Below are positions 24,100 through 32,784 of a stretch of DNA of 64,000 nt, one piece after another. Below the pieces are notes generated by a model. It was not told the origin of the DNA. It did not search any database and worked only from the letters and a program-made list of their open reading frames with translations. Position 1 is the stretch's first letter; every line of letters begins with the position of its first letter. The DNA lies in contig NZ_CP156079.1 in assembly GCF_040892545.1 (NCBI RefSeq), positions 2,329,501-2,393,500 on the forward strand. Direction: 5' to 3'. Source of the stretch: Paracidovorax avenae (lineage in GTDB: Bacteria > Pseudomonadota > Gammaproteobacteria > Burkholderiales > Burkholderiaceae_C). Position numbers and translations under genes: made by a program.

Positions 24100-24932
24100 A
24101 CGTGGCGGCGCCGGCACCGGACGCCGGCCCGGCCGAGGGGTTCTGGCGCGACCCGGTGCTGCCTTTCGCCGAAAGCCGCCGCGCCAGCCGCAGCCGGGCC
24201 TGCTACCGGCCCCACCTGCATCCCACGTTCTCGATCGGCGCGGTGGACGCCGGGCGCAGCATCTTCACCGGCGCGGACGGCGGCCCCGTCCCGCTGCGTG
24301 CGGGCATGCTCGTGTTCGTGCCGGCCTGGCGCGTGCATGCCTGCAATCCCGCGCCGGACTCCGCGTGGAGCTACCAGATGCTGCACCTGGACGCGGCATG
24401 GCTGCAGGCGGTCCGCTGCGAGGCCGCGGGGGCCGTGCCGAAGGACGGCGGCCCGGTGCGCATCGTGGACGATCGGGCCTGCCATGCGCGCTTCACCCGC
24501 CTGAACGCGCTGCTGTTTTCCCCAGCCGCGCCACAGGACAAGGAAGCGGCACTGATCGAATTCATCGGTGACAGCGAGGCGATGCATGGCCTGCGCATTC
24601 CGTCGCCCGGCGCCGGCCCCGGCCTGCAGGAGCGGCTGCGCCCGGTGGTGGAGCGCTTGCGCGACGCGCCCGCCGACACCGCACCGCTCGAAGAACTGGC
24701 ACGGCTGTGCGGCATGGGGCGCTACCAGCTGATCCGGGCGTTCAAGGCCGCCACCGGCATGACACCCCATGCCTGGCAGATGAACCTGCGGATCAACTGC
24801 GAGCGGACGCGCCTGAAGGGCGGGGACAGCCTCGCGGACGTGGCCCATGGCCTGGGTTTCGCCGACCAGGCCCACTTCCAGCGGATGTTCAAGGCGCATG
24901 CGGGCGTGACGCCGGGGAGGTTCCGCGCCTAG
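24096..24932 (+). CDS. AraC-family transcriptional regulator
   Basis: 278 residues. An N-terminal cupin-like sensor (PHLHPTFSIGAVDAGRSIFT, VFVPAWRVHACNPAPDSAWS) precedes a double helix-turn-helix domain (about 178-276: LEELARLCGMGRYQLIRAFK, GDSLADVAHGLGFADQAHFQ, then HAGVTPGRFR). This arrangement is that of AraC regulators that control adjacent LysE exporters. GTG start overlaps the upstream stop by 4 bp; a second GTG two codons later is possible. The LysE-type gene follows after 107 bp and is its probable target. Confidence 0.9.
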   Translation: MNVAAPAPDAGPAEGFWRDPVLPFAESRRASRSRACYRPHLHPTFSIGAVDAGRSIFTGADGGPVPLRAGMLVFVPAWRVHACNPAPDSAWSYQMLHLDAAWLQAVRCEAAGAVPKDGGPVRIVDDRACHARFTRLNALLFSPAAPQDKEAALIEFIGDSEAMHGLRIPSPGAGPGLQERLRPVVERLRDAPADTAPLEELARLCGMGRYQLIRAFKAATGMTPHAWQMNLRINCERTRLKGGDSLADVAHGLGFADQAHFQRMFKAHAGVTPGRFRA

Positions 24933-25039
24933 CGTTCCTCCGGCTCACGCCGCGGGCGCAATTTCATTCAATACGGCGCGCGCTGCGGCCGGCACAGTGG
25001 CGGCCTCCCACAGCTTCCCACAGCCTGCCTGCCACCCGC

Positions 25040-25681
25040 ATGGAACAGTTCCTCCTGATCGCCGCTGCGCATTTCCTCGCCCTGCTGTCGCCAGGGCCGG
25101 ATTTCTTCCTGATCGCCCGGACATCGCTGTCGGCCGGATGGCGGACGGCCGGCGGTGCCTGCGTGGGCATCGCGATCGCCAACGGCGTGTTCATCGTGGC
25201 GGCCTTCGCAGGGCTCTCCGTACTGCGCGCCGGCAGCCCGTGGTTCACCGGCGTCCAGCTGGCCGGCGCCGCCTATCTGCTCTACCTGGGCGTGCTGTTC
25301 ATGCGCCATGCGGGCCGCAGCCGCCTGGATGTTTCCGCTGCCGCGGCTGCGGGCGCCACCACGCCAGGGCGCGGGGCCTGGTGGCAGGCGGCGGGCATGG
25401 GGTTTGTCTCGGCCGCGCTCAATCCGAAGAACGCTTTGTTCTATGCGAGCCTTGCGGCCATGCTGGCCGGACCGCAGGCCACGCCGGCATGGAAAGCCTT
25501 CTATGGCGCGTGGATGTTCTGTGCGGTGTTGCTGTGGGATCTGGCGGTCGCCATCGCGATCGGCAACCGGGCGGTGCTGCGCCGCTTCGCGCGGGCGCTG
25601 CCCTGGCTGGAGCGGGTGTCGGGCGCGGTGCTGGTCCTGGCCGGCTGCATCGTGCTCGCGATGCTCGTGCGCGCGGCATGA
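25040..25681 (+). CDS. LysE/RhtB-family amino acid exporter
   Basis: 213 residues, six membrane segments. N-terminus EQFLLIAAAHFLALLSPGPD contains the family's SPGPD motif, and GFVSAALNPKNALFYASLAA is the second signature. Exports amino acids or related metabolites across the inner membrane; substrate unknown. Probably controlled by the AraC regulator just upstream. The ATG at 25040 begins the first membrane helix; upstream in-frame codons overlap the regulator and are not used. Confidence 0.9.
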   Translation: MEQFLLIAAAHFLALLSPGPDFFLIARTSLSAGWRTAGGACVGIAIANGVFIVAAFAGLSVLRAGSPWFTGVQLAGAAYLLYLGVLFMRHAGRSRLDVSAAAAAGATTPGRGAWWQAAGMGFVSAALNPKNALFYASLAAMLAGPQATPAWKAFYGAWMFCAVLLWDLAVAIAIGNRAVLRRFARALPWLERVSGAVLVLAGCIVLAMLVRAA

Positions 25682-25692
25682 AGAAAAAGAAA

Positions 25693-25717
25693 GCCGCCCC
25701 GGCGGTGCCGGGGCGGC
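25693..25717 (-). terminator. Rho-independent terminator of the small unknown gene pair
   Basis: Perfect 10-bp stem GCCGCCCCGG (25693-25702) / CCGGGGCGGC (25708-25717). On the minus strand it is followed by TTTCTTTTTCTT. It lies 30 bp downstream of the minus-strand gene at 25747; it may also weakly stop plus-strand reading from the LysE gene. Confidence 0.8.
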
Positions 25718-25746
25718 CTGTCGTCGGCCCGTGGGCCGCGATGGCA

Positions 25747-26040
25747 TCAGAGGTCGCCGAACTGCGCCTGAGCGACCGCGGGCAGGTGGCTCTTGATGAA
25801 GTTCTGGATCACGCTGCACGGCAGCAGGAACGGCCGCTGCGTGATCGTGATCGTGCAGGTCTGGCCGCTCACCATGAAGGTGCCCGCCACGGCGCCGAGC
25901 GGGGTGCCCACGGTGAATGCTCCGCCGCTGGGGCCGCCGGTGATCGTGCCGCCGTGGTCATGGATCATGGTGGCGATCTTGACGAACAGCTCCTGGGCGC
26001 TGCCGGTGAAATCGACGCTGAAGGGAGGGCAGGATGCCAT
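25747..26040 (-). CDS. Small protein of unknown function
   Basis: 97 residues, no family recognised. The N-terminus resembles a small amphipathic domain (FTGSAQELFVKIATMIHDHG), followed by a Gly/Thr-rich beta section (GGTITGGPSGGAFTVGTPLG, GTFMVSGQTCTITITQRPFL) and a C-terminal helix. No classic signal peptide. Last gene of a two-gene unit with its own terminator; the partner lies 39 bp upstream. Confidence 0.7.
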   Translation of the reverse strand: MASCPPFSVDFTGSAQELFVKIATMIHDHGGTITGGPSGGAFTVGTPLGAVAGTFMVSGQTCTITITQRPFLLPCSVIQNFIKSHLPAVAQAQFGDL

Positions 26041-26079
26041 GGGGGTGCTCCTTCTTGCAGGTGGTGAGAGTGCCGGGGC

Positions 26080-26448
26080 TCAGCAGCAGCCGAACTTGTA
26101 GGTATAGATGGCGGTGTTGTTCAGGTAGATGGTGATCTTCGCGCCGCAGGGGATGATGCCGCAGGTGTCCACACAGGCCTTCAGCTGTGCGCCGATTGGC
26201 ACGGGAATCGGCAGCGTGAAGCACTTGCGGCCGAGGATCGGGATCTGCACGCAGACCTGGTGGGTGGCCGGGTCGTACGACGCATTCACGCAGACCTGGA
26301 TGCGCAGCGCGTCCACATCCGGCAGTTGCGCGCGCAGGTTCTCGAAGTTGTCTGCCGAAGCAGTGTCCGCGAAGCCGGCCACCGCGAAGTTCGGCACATG
26401 GCCCTCGCTGCTGGCTGCCTTGGTTTGATTGCAATTGCAGTCGGACAT
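26080..26448 (-). CDS. Cys-rich small protein of unknown function
   Basis: 122 residues with about ten cysteines: MSDCNCNQTK at the start, VCVNAS, VCVQIP, KCFTLP, CVDTCGIIPCG, and a terminal FGCC. The Cys are spread through a beta-rich sequence (IPILGRKCFTLPIPVPIGAQ, AKITIYLNNTAIYTYKFG) and suggest metal binding or disulfides; no export signal is evident. No family recognised. Heads the two-gene unit; divergent from a winged-helix/TPR regulator across a 422-bp intergenic region. ATG 26448 follows an AGAGAGGAAA stretch that can serve as RBS. Confidence 0.72.
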   Translation of the reverse strand: MSDCNCNQTKAASSEGHVPNFAVAGFADTASADNFENLRAQLPDVDALRIQVCVNASYDPATHQVCVQIPILGRKCFTLPIPVPIGAQLKACVDTCGIIPCGAKITIYLNNTAIYTYKFGCC

Positions 26449-26629
26449 GTTTTTTCCTCTCTCGATTCGTTGCTGTTGAAGTCGGCCGGGGCCATGCAAC
26501 TTGTCTGCTTCCGGCCGTAGGGGGTGCCTCCGCTTTCGTTCGCGATACCGTGGGCCGGGATCGACAACTGGGTGAAAGGCAGGCGGATTCTGTGAGCCGG
26601 TGGCGTCTTCAGCCTTTAACTGCGTCTTT

Positions 26630-26644
26630 ATTCTTCTGAAGAAT
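26630..26644. promoter_or_regulatory. Palindrome ATTCTTC-T-GAAGAAT
   Basis: Perfect 7-bp arms (26630-26636 and 26638-26644) around one base. It sits in the 422-bp AT-richer gap between the Cys-rich gene and the regulator gene and may be a binding site for the regulator. Confidence 0.5.
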
Positions 26645-26713
26645 CCTTAATCCACCGGAATGCAGCGAATCGTCCGAACCGATCGTTTCTTGGCTATTTC
26701 TCGTTTTTATGGG

Positions 26714-26731
26714 TGAATAATTTTTTATTCA
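26714..26731. promoter_or_regulatory. Palindrome TGAATAA-TTTT-TTATTCA
   Basis: Perfect 7-bp arms (26714-26720 and 26725-26731) with a 4-bp T spacer, 140 bp before the regulator start. It could be an operator; the AT content makes a strong terminator unlikely. The rest of 26449-26870 contains no gene. Confidence 0.5.
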
Positions 26732-26870
26732 TAGTTCCTGGCAGAAACGTCGGGGATCGGTGAAGGGCTTCGATTGCATCCAATTACATCAATGCGATCC
26801 GCTGCGGGGGCCGGGGGTAGAGTGCAGGACGCGGGGGAGGAAACCGCAGAGCCTGTTCGAGAAAGAAACA

Positions 26871-28412
26871 ATGGCCCCAGAATTCGCGTTTGACCATTTC
26901 GTGCTGAAGGTGCGGGAGCGTCAATTGCTCTCGCACGGGTGCCCGGTCGCCCTGGGCGCCCGCGCCTTCGACGTGCTGTGCACGCTGGTCCACCGTGCCG
27001 GCACGCTCGTGACCAAGTCCGAACTGTTCCGGCAGGTGTGGCCCGGCATGGTCGTGGAGGAGAACAACCTGCAGGTCCACGTGTCCGCCCTGCGCAAGCT
27101 CGTGGGCGCGGACCGCATCGTCACCATCCCCGGCCAGGGCTACCGTTTCGTGGCGCGCGTGGCACGTCCACCGGAGCCGGGGCAGGAGGCCCTGCCGGCC
27201 CCTCAGGCGTTGCTGCCCGATGCGTCCATGGGCCGCTCGATCGCGGTGCTGCCCTTCGGCGCGGGCCCCGAGTCCGCCCAGCGCCACTTCGCCGACGGCC
27301 TGGCCGAGGACGTCATCCAGCGGCTGACCCGCTCACGCTGGACCAGCGTGATCGCCCGCAACGCGACGCAGCGCTACGGCCAACCGCTGCCGCCCAACGC
27401 GGTGATCGCCCGCGAACTGGGCGTGCGCTATCTCGTGGCCGGCCAGGCCCGCTTCCACGCGGGGCGGGTGCGCGTGACGGCCGACCTGATCGATGCGCCG
27501 CGCAACGAGACCATCTGGACCGAGAGCTACGAGCGCCCGGCCGATGACCTGGCCGCGGCGCAGTCCGGCATTTCCGCGGCCATCGCGAGCGCCGTGGAGC
27601 CGGTCCACCTGCGCCGGGAGGAATGCCTGCACAGTGCCACGCCGCCGCAGGACGGGGGGTACTGGCCGTTGCTCATGCGCGCGCGCTGGCATTTCTGGCG
27701 CTCCGGCCGCGACCACCTGCGGCAGGCCGAGCACTACGCCCGCCGGGCCCTGCAGGTGCGCCCCGACGACGCACCCAGCCTGGCCCTGCTGGCCTTCGTG
27801 CACATGGCCCGCGTATGGGCGGGACGCTCGGAATGCGTGCGCGTGGACGCTTCCGAAGCCCGCCGCCTGGCCCTGCGCGCGGTGGGCCGAGACGATACCG
27901 ATGCCTTCGCCCACTTCACGCTCGGCACCGCGCTGTCGTTCTCCGGCCATTTCGCGCAGGCGATGTCGGAGCAGGAACTGGCCCTGTCCCTCTGTCCGCA
28001 GTTCGCCGCCGCCACCGGCGAACTCGGGCGCCTGCTGGCCTTCAGTGGGCACGCCCGCGAGGCGGACGACCGTGCCCGGCAGGCCTGCGAAGCCAGCCCG
28101 CTGGATCCGCAGATGAGCCTGTGGGTGCGCACGCGGGCCCTGGCCCGGTTCGTGGAGGGTGATTACCGCGGGGCCGAAGCCTTCGCCCTGCAGGCGCTCG
28201 CGCAGCGGCCGGACTGGCTGCTGAACCACTACCTGCTGGCGGCCTGCCAGACTGCGGCCGGCCATGCGGCCGACGGGCGCCGCACGCTGGAGCAGGCCCG
28301 CCGCTTCGGCCCCTATCCGGCCGAGGCGCTGAGGGCCGGCCATCCGTTCGTGGACGGGGCCCTGCTGGCGCACTACACGGACTGCCTGCGGCAGGCCGGT
28401 TGGCGGGGATAG
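26871..28412 (+). CDS. Winged-helix regulator with TPR domain (CadC/OmpR-type DNA-binding head)
   Basis: 513 residues. An OmpR/PhoB-type winged helix at about 5-100 (ALGARAFDVLCTLVHRAGTL, ENNLQVHVSALRKLVGADRI, TIPGQGYRFVARV) is joined to a TolB/adenylate-cyclase-associated region (SIAVLPFGAG, FADGLAEDVIQRLTRSRW) and C-terminal TPR repeats (about 290-500). No membrane segment separates them, unlike CadC. The ATG at 26871 starts the winged helix; the frame is open to 26760. Likely senses a cytoplasmic partner through the TPRs and may control the divergent small-gene pair. Confidence 0.85.
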   Translation: MAPEFAFDHFVLKVRERQLLSHGCPVALGARAFDVLCTLVHRAGTLVTKSELFRQVWPGMVVEENNLQVHVSALRKLVGADRIVTIPGQGYRFVARVARPPEPGQEALPAPQALLPDASMGRSIAVLPFGAGPESAQRHFADGLAEDVIQRLTRSRWTSVIARNATQRYGQPLPPNAVIARELGVRYLVAGQARFHAGRVRVTADLIDAPRNETIWTESYERPADDLAAAQSGISAAIASAVEPVHLRREECLHSATPPQDGGYWPLLMRARWHFWRSGRDHLRQAEHYARRALQVRPDDAPSLALLAFVHMARVWAGRSECVRVDASEARRLALRAVGRDDTDAFAHFTLGTALSFSGHFAQAMSEQELALSLCPQFAAATGELGRLLAFSGHAREADDRARQACEASPLDPQMSLWVRTRALARFVEGDYRGAEAFALQALAQRPDWLLNHYLLAACQTAAGHAADGRRTLEQARRFGPYPAEALRAGHPFVDGALLAHYTDCLRQAGWRG

Positions 28413-28446
28413 CCTTCAGGCCCGTCCGCCGTGCCGACGCCCCCGG

Positions 28447-29724
28447 TCAGCGTCCGTGCAGGAAGTCCACCTGTGCAGGCCGGCCCGGCAGCGTCAGCGT
28501 GGCGGTGGGCAAGGGGCTGGCTGCCAACCGGCGCCCGCGCCGCCAGACGCCCAGTCGCGTGGCGCGCAGGCGGATGGCCTCCGCGGGCGTGCGCGCGTGC
28601 AGCAGCACGAAATCCGCATGGCAGCCCGGGGCGAGACCGTAGCCCTCCAGGCCCAGCAGGCGGGCGGGGTTTTCGGTCACGGCGTCGAAGCACTGCCGCA
28701 TCGCGTCCTGGCCCGTCATCTGCGCCACGTGCAGCCCCATGTGCGCGGCCTCCAGCATGTCGGCGCTGCCGCCGCCGTACCACGGGTCCATCACGCAATC
28801 GTGGCCGAAGGCCACCGTCAGCCCGGCCGCGAGCAGTTCGGGCACGCGGGTCATGCCGCGGCGCTTGGGGTAGGTGTCGTGCCGGCCCTGCAGGGTGATG
28901 TTGATGAGCGGATTCGCCACCACACCCAGCTGCGCCTCGGCCATCAGCGGGATCAGCTTGCTCACGTAGTAGTTGTCCATGCTGTGCATGGACGTGAGGT
29001 GCGATCCGGTCGCACGGCCGTGGAGGCCCAGGCGGTGCGTTTCGTGCGCCAGGGTTTCCACGTGGCGCGACATCGGATCGTCGCTCTCGTCGCAGTGCAT
29101 GTCCACGCGCAGGCCGCGCTCGGCGGCAAGCTCGCACAGCAGCCGCACGCTCTCGGCGCCCTGCGCCATGGTGCGCTCGAAGTGGGGAATGCCGCCGACC
29201 ACGTCCACGCCCAGGTCCAGCGCGCGGCGCAGGTTGTCGAGGCCGCCGGGTGTGCGCAATACGCCGTCCTGCGGGAAGGCCACCAGCTGCAGGTCGAGGT
29301 AGGGGGCCACGCGCCGCTTCACTTCAAGCAATGCCTCCACGGGCAGCAGGCTCGGGTCGCTGGTGTCCACGTGGCTGCGAATCGCCAGCAGCCCGCGCGC
29401 CACGGCCCAGTCGCAGTACGCCAGGGCGCGCTCCACGATGGCCTCCTGCGTGAGCAGCGGCTTGAGCTCGCCCCAGAGCGCGATGCCCTCGAGCAGCGTG
29501 CCGCTGGTGTTCACGCGCGGCAGGCCGTAGGAGAGCGCGGCATCGAGGTGGAAATGCGCGTCCACGAACGGCGGGCTCAGCAGCATGCCGCCGGCATCCA
29601 CCGTCTCGTGCGAGGGCGCGCGCAGCCCTTCGGTGATCTCGGCGATGCGGCCGTCCTGCACCGCCACCGACATGGAGGTGCGGCCGTCGGGCAGGGTGGC
29701 GTTGTGGATCAGCAGGTCGAGCAT
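28447..29724 (-). CDS. codA: Cytosine deaminase-like amidohydrolase (CodA family)
   Basis: 425 residues, near the length of E. coli CodA (427). Metal-binding HFHLDAA, HCDESDD with catalytic Glu, and GHDCVMDPWY, which matches the CodA motif GHD-V-DPWY. Converts cytosine, isocytosine or a related base to the keto form. Upp and a nucleoside-type ABC transporter downstream support a pyrimidine salvage role, but related deaminases and isoguanine/creatinine deaminases share the motifs. ATG 29724 matches the family N-terminus (LDLLIHNATLPDG). Confidence 0.87.
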   Translation of the reverse strand: MLDLLIHNATLPDGRTSMSVAVQDGRIAEITEGLRAPSHETVDAGGMLLSPPFVDAHFHLDAALSYGLPRVNTSGTLLEGIALWGELKPLLTQEAIVERALAYCDWAVARGLLAIRSHVDTSDPSLLPVEALLEVKRRVAPYLDLQLVAFPQDGVLRTPGGLDNLRRALDLGVDVVGGIPHFERTMAQGAESVRLLCELAAERGLRVDMHCDESDDPMSRHVETLAHETHRLGLHGRATGSHLTSMHSMDNYYVSKLIPLMAEAQLGVVANPLINITLQGRHDTYPKRRGMTRVPELLAAGLTVAFGHDCVMDPWYGGGSADMLEAAHMGLHVAQMTGQDAMRQCFDAVTENPARLLGLEGYGLAPGCHADFVLLHARTPAEAIRLRATRLGVWRRGRRLAASPLPTATLTLPGRPAQVDFLHGR

Positions 29725-29826
29725 GGATTCACCAGGGTTCGTGGAGCGGAAGTCATCGGGGACGGGGCAGGGCGGGTGCCTGCCGGATTGCATATTCTGG
29801 GCCAGCCGCCCGTGCGCGCGTCGCGG

Positions 29827-30450
29827 TCACGGCCAGCGCACCGCCACGTTCCAGCCCGAGGCCGACAGCAGCGGTTTCAGCACGGCCTCGGTGTTCGTCC
29901 GTGCTTCCCGCGATGTCTCGGGCGTGGCGCAGGCCTGTTCGACATCCTGCTGGGCGATGCGCAGTGCGGCTTCGATCGCCTGGGTGCGGTGCTCCGATCC
30001 GGGCACGAGCGGCTCCAGGCCGCTGCCGTGCAGCGCATAGAAATACGAGCCGCCCTCGTCGCGCGAGCCGTGGTTCACGCGGGCCGACACGGTGCGCGGC
30101 GCGGGCAGCGCCAGCACGGCGGTGCGCGCGGCGGTGTCCACCTGTTCGTACCGGGCGTCACGCAGGTCGGTGCCCACCAGGCAGTCGCCGCGCGCCACCA
30201 GCAGCACCCGGGTCTCGCCGATCGGCAGCTCCCAGCGGGTCCAGGGAATGCCCTGCGTCATCGTGCGGTGGAACTCGATCACGTTGGCGTAGCGCACCCG
30301 GACGGAGACGAGGTCGCCCAGGGATTCGACCGCGGCCAGGGGCGGAGCCGGCGGGACTGCGGGAGCGGCCTGCCGGCGGCCCACGGTCCAGGCAGCCGCG
30401 GCCGCGAGGGCGGCGGCGAGCAGGAGGGCGGAAAGGGAGACGCGTCGCAT
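29827..30450 (-). CDS. DUF4230 domain protein with N-terminal membrane anchor
   Basis: 207 residues. One hydrophobic segment at 6-22 (LSALLLAAALAAAAAWTVG) acts as signal anchor; the rest is periplasmic or cytoplasmic-faced mixed alpha/beta (LVSVRVRYANVIEFHRTM, GETRVLLVARGDCLVGTDLR). The layout and the motif GDCLVGTDL-ARYE fit DUF4230, whose role is unknown. ATG 30450 begins the anchor. Divergent from the VOC gene; not evidently part of an operon. Confidence 0.72.
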   Translation of the reverse strand: MRRVSLSALLLAAALAAAAAWTVGRRQAAPAVPPAPPLAAVESLGDLVSVRVRYANVIEFHRTMTQGIPWTRWELPIGETRVLLVARGDCLVGTDLRDARYEQVDTAARTAVLALPAPRTVSARVNHGSRDEGGSYFYALHGSGLEPLVPGSEHRTQAIEAALRIAQQDVEQACATPETSREARTNTEAVLKPLLSASGWNVAVRWP

Positions 30451-30636
30451 GCCCCATTGTGGCCCTGCGGGTGGAACGCGGGCCAGGGCAGGGTCTTGCG
30501 CGAGAGCGCGAGAGCGCGAGCACGGGCGACGGGCACGGACAGGCGTCGTGCCGAAGGCGCGTAAGCTCTTCCTTCCAAGCGCGGCATGCCGAGCCGCCAT
30601 CCCCGGCCTTGTCCTCGTCTTCCGGAGTTCGATCCC

Positions 30637-31023
30637 ATGCAATTCGCCTACACCATCCTCTACGTCCAGGACGTTGCCCGGTCCATCGCCTTCTACGAGG
30701 CCGCCTTCGGCCTGCAACGCCGCTTCCTGCACGAGGGCGGCGACTATGGGGAACTGGAGACAGGGGCGACCACGCTGGCGTTCTCGTCCCACCAGCTCAT
30801 GGCGCAACTGGGCAAGAACCCGCGCCGCGCCAGCGCCGACGCGCCCAGCTTCGAGATCGCCCTGACGACGGACGACGTGCCCACCGCCCTGGCGCGCGCC
30901 GTGGCCGCCGGTGCCCGGCAGGTGCGCGCGCCGGAGCGCATGCCCTGGGGCCAGACCATCGCCTATGTGGAAGATGGCGACGGCGTGCTGGTGGAACTGT
31001 GCACGCCCGTGCAGGCGGGTTGA
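30637..31023 (+). CDS. VOC (glyoxalase/bleomycin-resistance) family protein
   Basis: 128 residues, a single VOC unit with paired beta-alpha-beta-beta-beta motifs: FAYTILYVQDVARSIAFYEA at the start and TIAYVEDGDGVLVELCTPV at the end. Members bind a metal and act as lyases, isomerases or dioxygenases; the substrate cannot be read from sequence. Start ATG 30637 gives the usual N-terminus; the frame opens 17 codons earlier without similarity. Confidence 0.85.
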   Translation: MQFAYTILYVQDVARSIAFYEAAFGLQRRFLHEGGDYGELETGATTLAFSSHQLMAQLGKNPRRASADAPSFEIALTTDDVPTALARAVAAGARQVRAPERMPWGQTIAYVEDGDGVLVELCTPVQAG

Positions 31024-31042
31024 ACCGGTGGCTGCGGTTCGG

Positions 31043-31666
31043 TCAGCCGCCTTGCGTGGCAGCGAGCCACCGTGTGCGCGGCAGCCGGTACAGCACGTGG
31101 GAGCGCAACCCATCCCCCTCGGGCACGGACGGGTGGTCGAAGGCCTCCGCGGGCGATGCATGCATGCCCAGGCGAAGCATCACCGCTTGCGACCGGAGGT
31201 TGCGCTGCGCCGTGAAGGCAACGATCTCATCCAGCCCGAGCGCCTCGAAGCCGATCCGCAGCGCGAGCCGTGCGCCTTCCGTAGCCAGGCCCCGGCCCCA
31301 GAAGGGACGGGCCAGCCGCCAGCCGATCTCCACGCAGGGCGCAAAGGGGAGCGCAGCCGTGGGGCGATGCAGGCCGATGAAGCCCATGAAGCGGGAGCGG
31401 CCCCCGCCATCCCCACCGTCTTCCAGCGATTCTGCCGCCCAGAAACCCCAGCCCTGCTCGTCGATCAGCGATTCGATGCGATCGGCCAGGGCGTCGCTGT
31501 GCGCGCGGTCCGGCAGTGGGAGGAGATGCTCCATCACCAACGGGTCGGCATGGAGCGCGGCAAAAGGCTCGCGGTCCGCGGGTGTCCACTGGCGCAGGCG
31601 CAGCCGGGGTGAGCGCAGCAGGGCGGGGTCGATGGAGGCGGGTGCGTCCGGAGTGCGGTTCGACAT
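31043..31666 (-). CDS. GNAT-family N-acetyltransferase, RimJ-like
   Basis: 207 residues. TPRLRLR-type start (LRSPRLRLRQWTPADREPFA) and the acetyl-CoA motif region EIGWRLARPFWGRGLATEGA typical of Acetyltransf_3/RimJ proteins; AFTAQRNLRSQAVMLRLGM follows. Transfers an acetyl group to an amine on a protein or small molecule; target unknown. Lies convergent to the VOC gene, 19 bp away. Confidence 0.88.
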   Translation of the reverse strand: MSNRTPDAPASIDPALLRSPRLRLRQWTPADREPFAALHADPLVMEHLLPLPDRAHSDALADRIESLIDEQGWGFWAAESLEDGGDGGGRSRFMGFIGLHRPTAALPFAPCVEIGWRLARPFWGRGLATEGARLALRIGFEALGLDEIVAFTAQRNLRSQAVMLRLGMHASPAEAFDHPSVPEGDGLRSHVLYRLPRTRWLAATQGG

Positions 31667-31698
31667 CCACCGATGGTAGTGCGCCGCGTGCCCGGTCC

Positions 31699-32637
31699 TC
31701 AGCGCTCGCCCTTGCGGTACGGCTTCATCAGCGCCTGCGGATACGCGGCCTTGCGGGCCACCAGCACCAGCGCCAGGATGGACAGCAGGTAGGGCAGCAT
31801 CAGGTACACCTGATAGGGGAGCCAGGCGTCGCCGGCCTGCTGCAGGCGCAGCTGCAGCGCATCGAAGAATGCGAACAACAGGGCGCCCAGCAGTGCCTTG
31901 CCGGGCCGCCACGAGGCGAACACGACCAGGGCCACGCAGATCCAGCCGCGGCCGTTGACCATGTTGAAGAAGAAGGCATTGAACGCCGAGAGCGTGAGGA
32001 AGCTGCCCGCCACGCCCATCAGCGCCGAGCCTGCCACGATGGCGCCGGTGCGCGTGGCCGCCACCGAAATCCCCTGGCCTTCTGCCGCCTGCGGATTCTC
32101 GCCCACCATGCGCACCGCCAGGCCCAAGGGCGTGCGGTAGAGCGCCCAGGCGAGCAGCGGCGCCAGCAGCAGCGCGAGCAGCGTGAGCGGCGTCTGCGCC
32201 GAGAGAATCGGCACGCCCAGCCATTCCATCGGCGCGAACGGCGTGATGGTCGGCGGCGCGTTCACCTTGGGGAAACCCACGCGGTAGCCGTAGTAGCTGA
32301 GCGCCGTCGCCAGCAGCGTGATGCCCAGGCCCGAGACGTGCTGCGACAGCGCCAGCCCCACGGTCAGCCAGGCATGCAGCAGGCCGAACACCGCGCCCGT
32401 GAGCGCCGCCACCGCCACGCCCGCCCACAGGCCGTGCCCCCCATACACGGTGAGCCAGCCCGTGAAGGCCCCCGCCACCATGATCCCTTCGATGCCCAGG
32501 TTCAGCACGCCCGCGCGCTCGCACAGCAGCACGCCCAGCGTGCCGAGGATGAGGGGTGTCGCCACGCGCAGCGTCGCGATCCAGAAGGCCGGATTGGCGA
32601 GGATGTCGAACCATTCATTCACGCTCTCACTCCCCAT
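31699..32637 (-). CDS. Nucleoside-type ABC transporter permease (second)
   Basis: 312 residues with eight or more membrane segments; the BPD_transp_2 family. LGVLLCERAGVLNLGIEGIM is the signature of BMP-associated permeases (NupQ/YufQ type), and VRMVGENPQAAEGQGISVAA is the EAA-like loop that contacts the ATPase. Works with the other permease, ATPase and BMP binding protein upstream on this strand to import nucleosides or nucleobases. An in-frame GTG five codons later (VNEWFDIL) is an alternative start. Confidence 0.9.
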   Translation of the reverse strand: MGSESVNEWFDILANPAFWIATLRVATPLILGTLGVLLCERAGVLNLGIEGIMVAGAFTGWLTVYGGHGLWAGVAVAALTGAVFGLLHAWLTVGLALSQHVSGLGITLLATALSYYGYRVGFPKVNAPPTITPFAPMEWLGVPILSAQTPLTLLALLLAPLLAWALYRTPLGLAVRMVGENPQAAEGQGISVAATRTGAIVAGSALMGVAGSFLTLSAFNAFFFNMVNGRGWICVALVVFASWRPGKALLGALLFAFFDALQLRLQQAGDAWLPYQVYLMLPYLLSILALVLVARKAAYPQALMKPYRKGER

Positions 32638-32644
32638 TCGACAG

Positions 32645-32784
32645 AGGCAGGTGCGCTGGCTGGCCGCACGGCCTTAGCCAGGGCCGCCGCGCAAGGGCCG
32701 CCCCGCCGCGCTGGCGGCGTCCCCCTTCCCGCGCGCAGCGCGAGAGAAGGGGGATGCGACGGAGTCGCTCAGGGGGATGTCGTC
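32645..32784. repeat. GC-rich palindromic repeat element between the two permease genes
   Basis: The intergenic stretch contains CCCCCTTCCCGCGCGCAGCG, then GAGAGAAGGGGG and GATGCGACGGAGTCGC with nested inverted repeats (for example CCCCCTTC with GAAGGGGG and GCGACGGAGTCGC). This type of repeat is scattered through Comamonadaceae genomes between genes. It separates the two permease genes of one ABC operon and may form a strong mRNA hairpin. Confidence 0.6.

Noticed and set aside
32645..32784. GC-rich hairpins read as a CRISPR repeat or Rho-independent terminator
   Set aside because: One copy only, no spacer-repeat order and no T-run; fits a Comamonadaceae intergenic repeat better.
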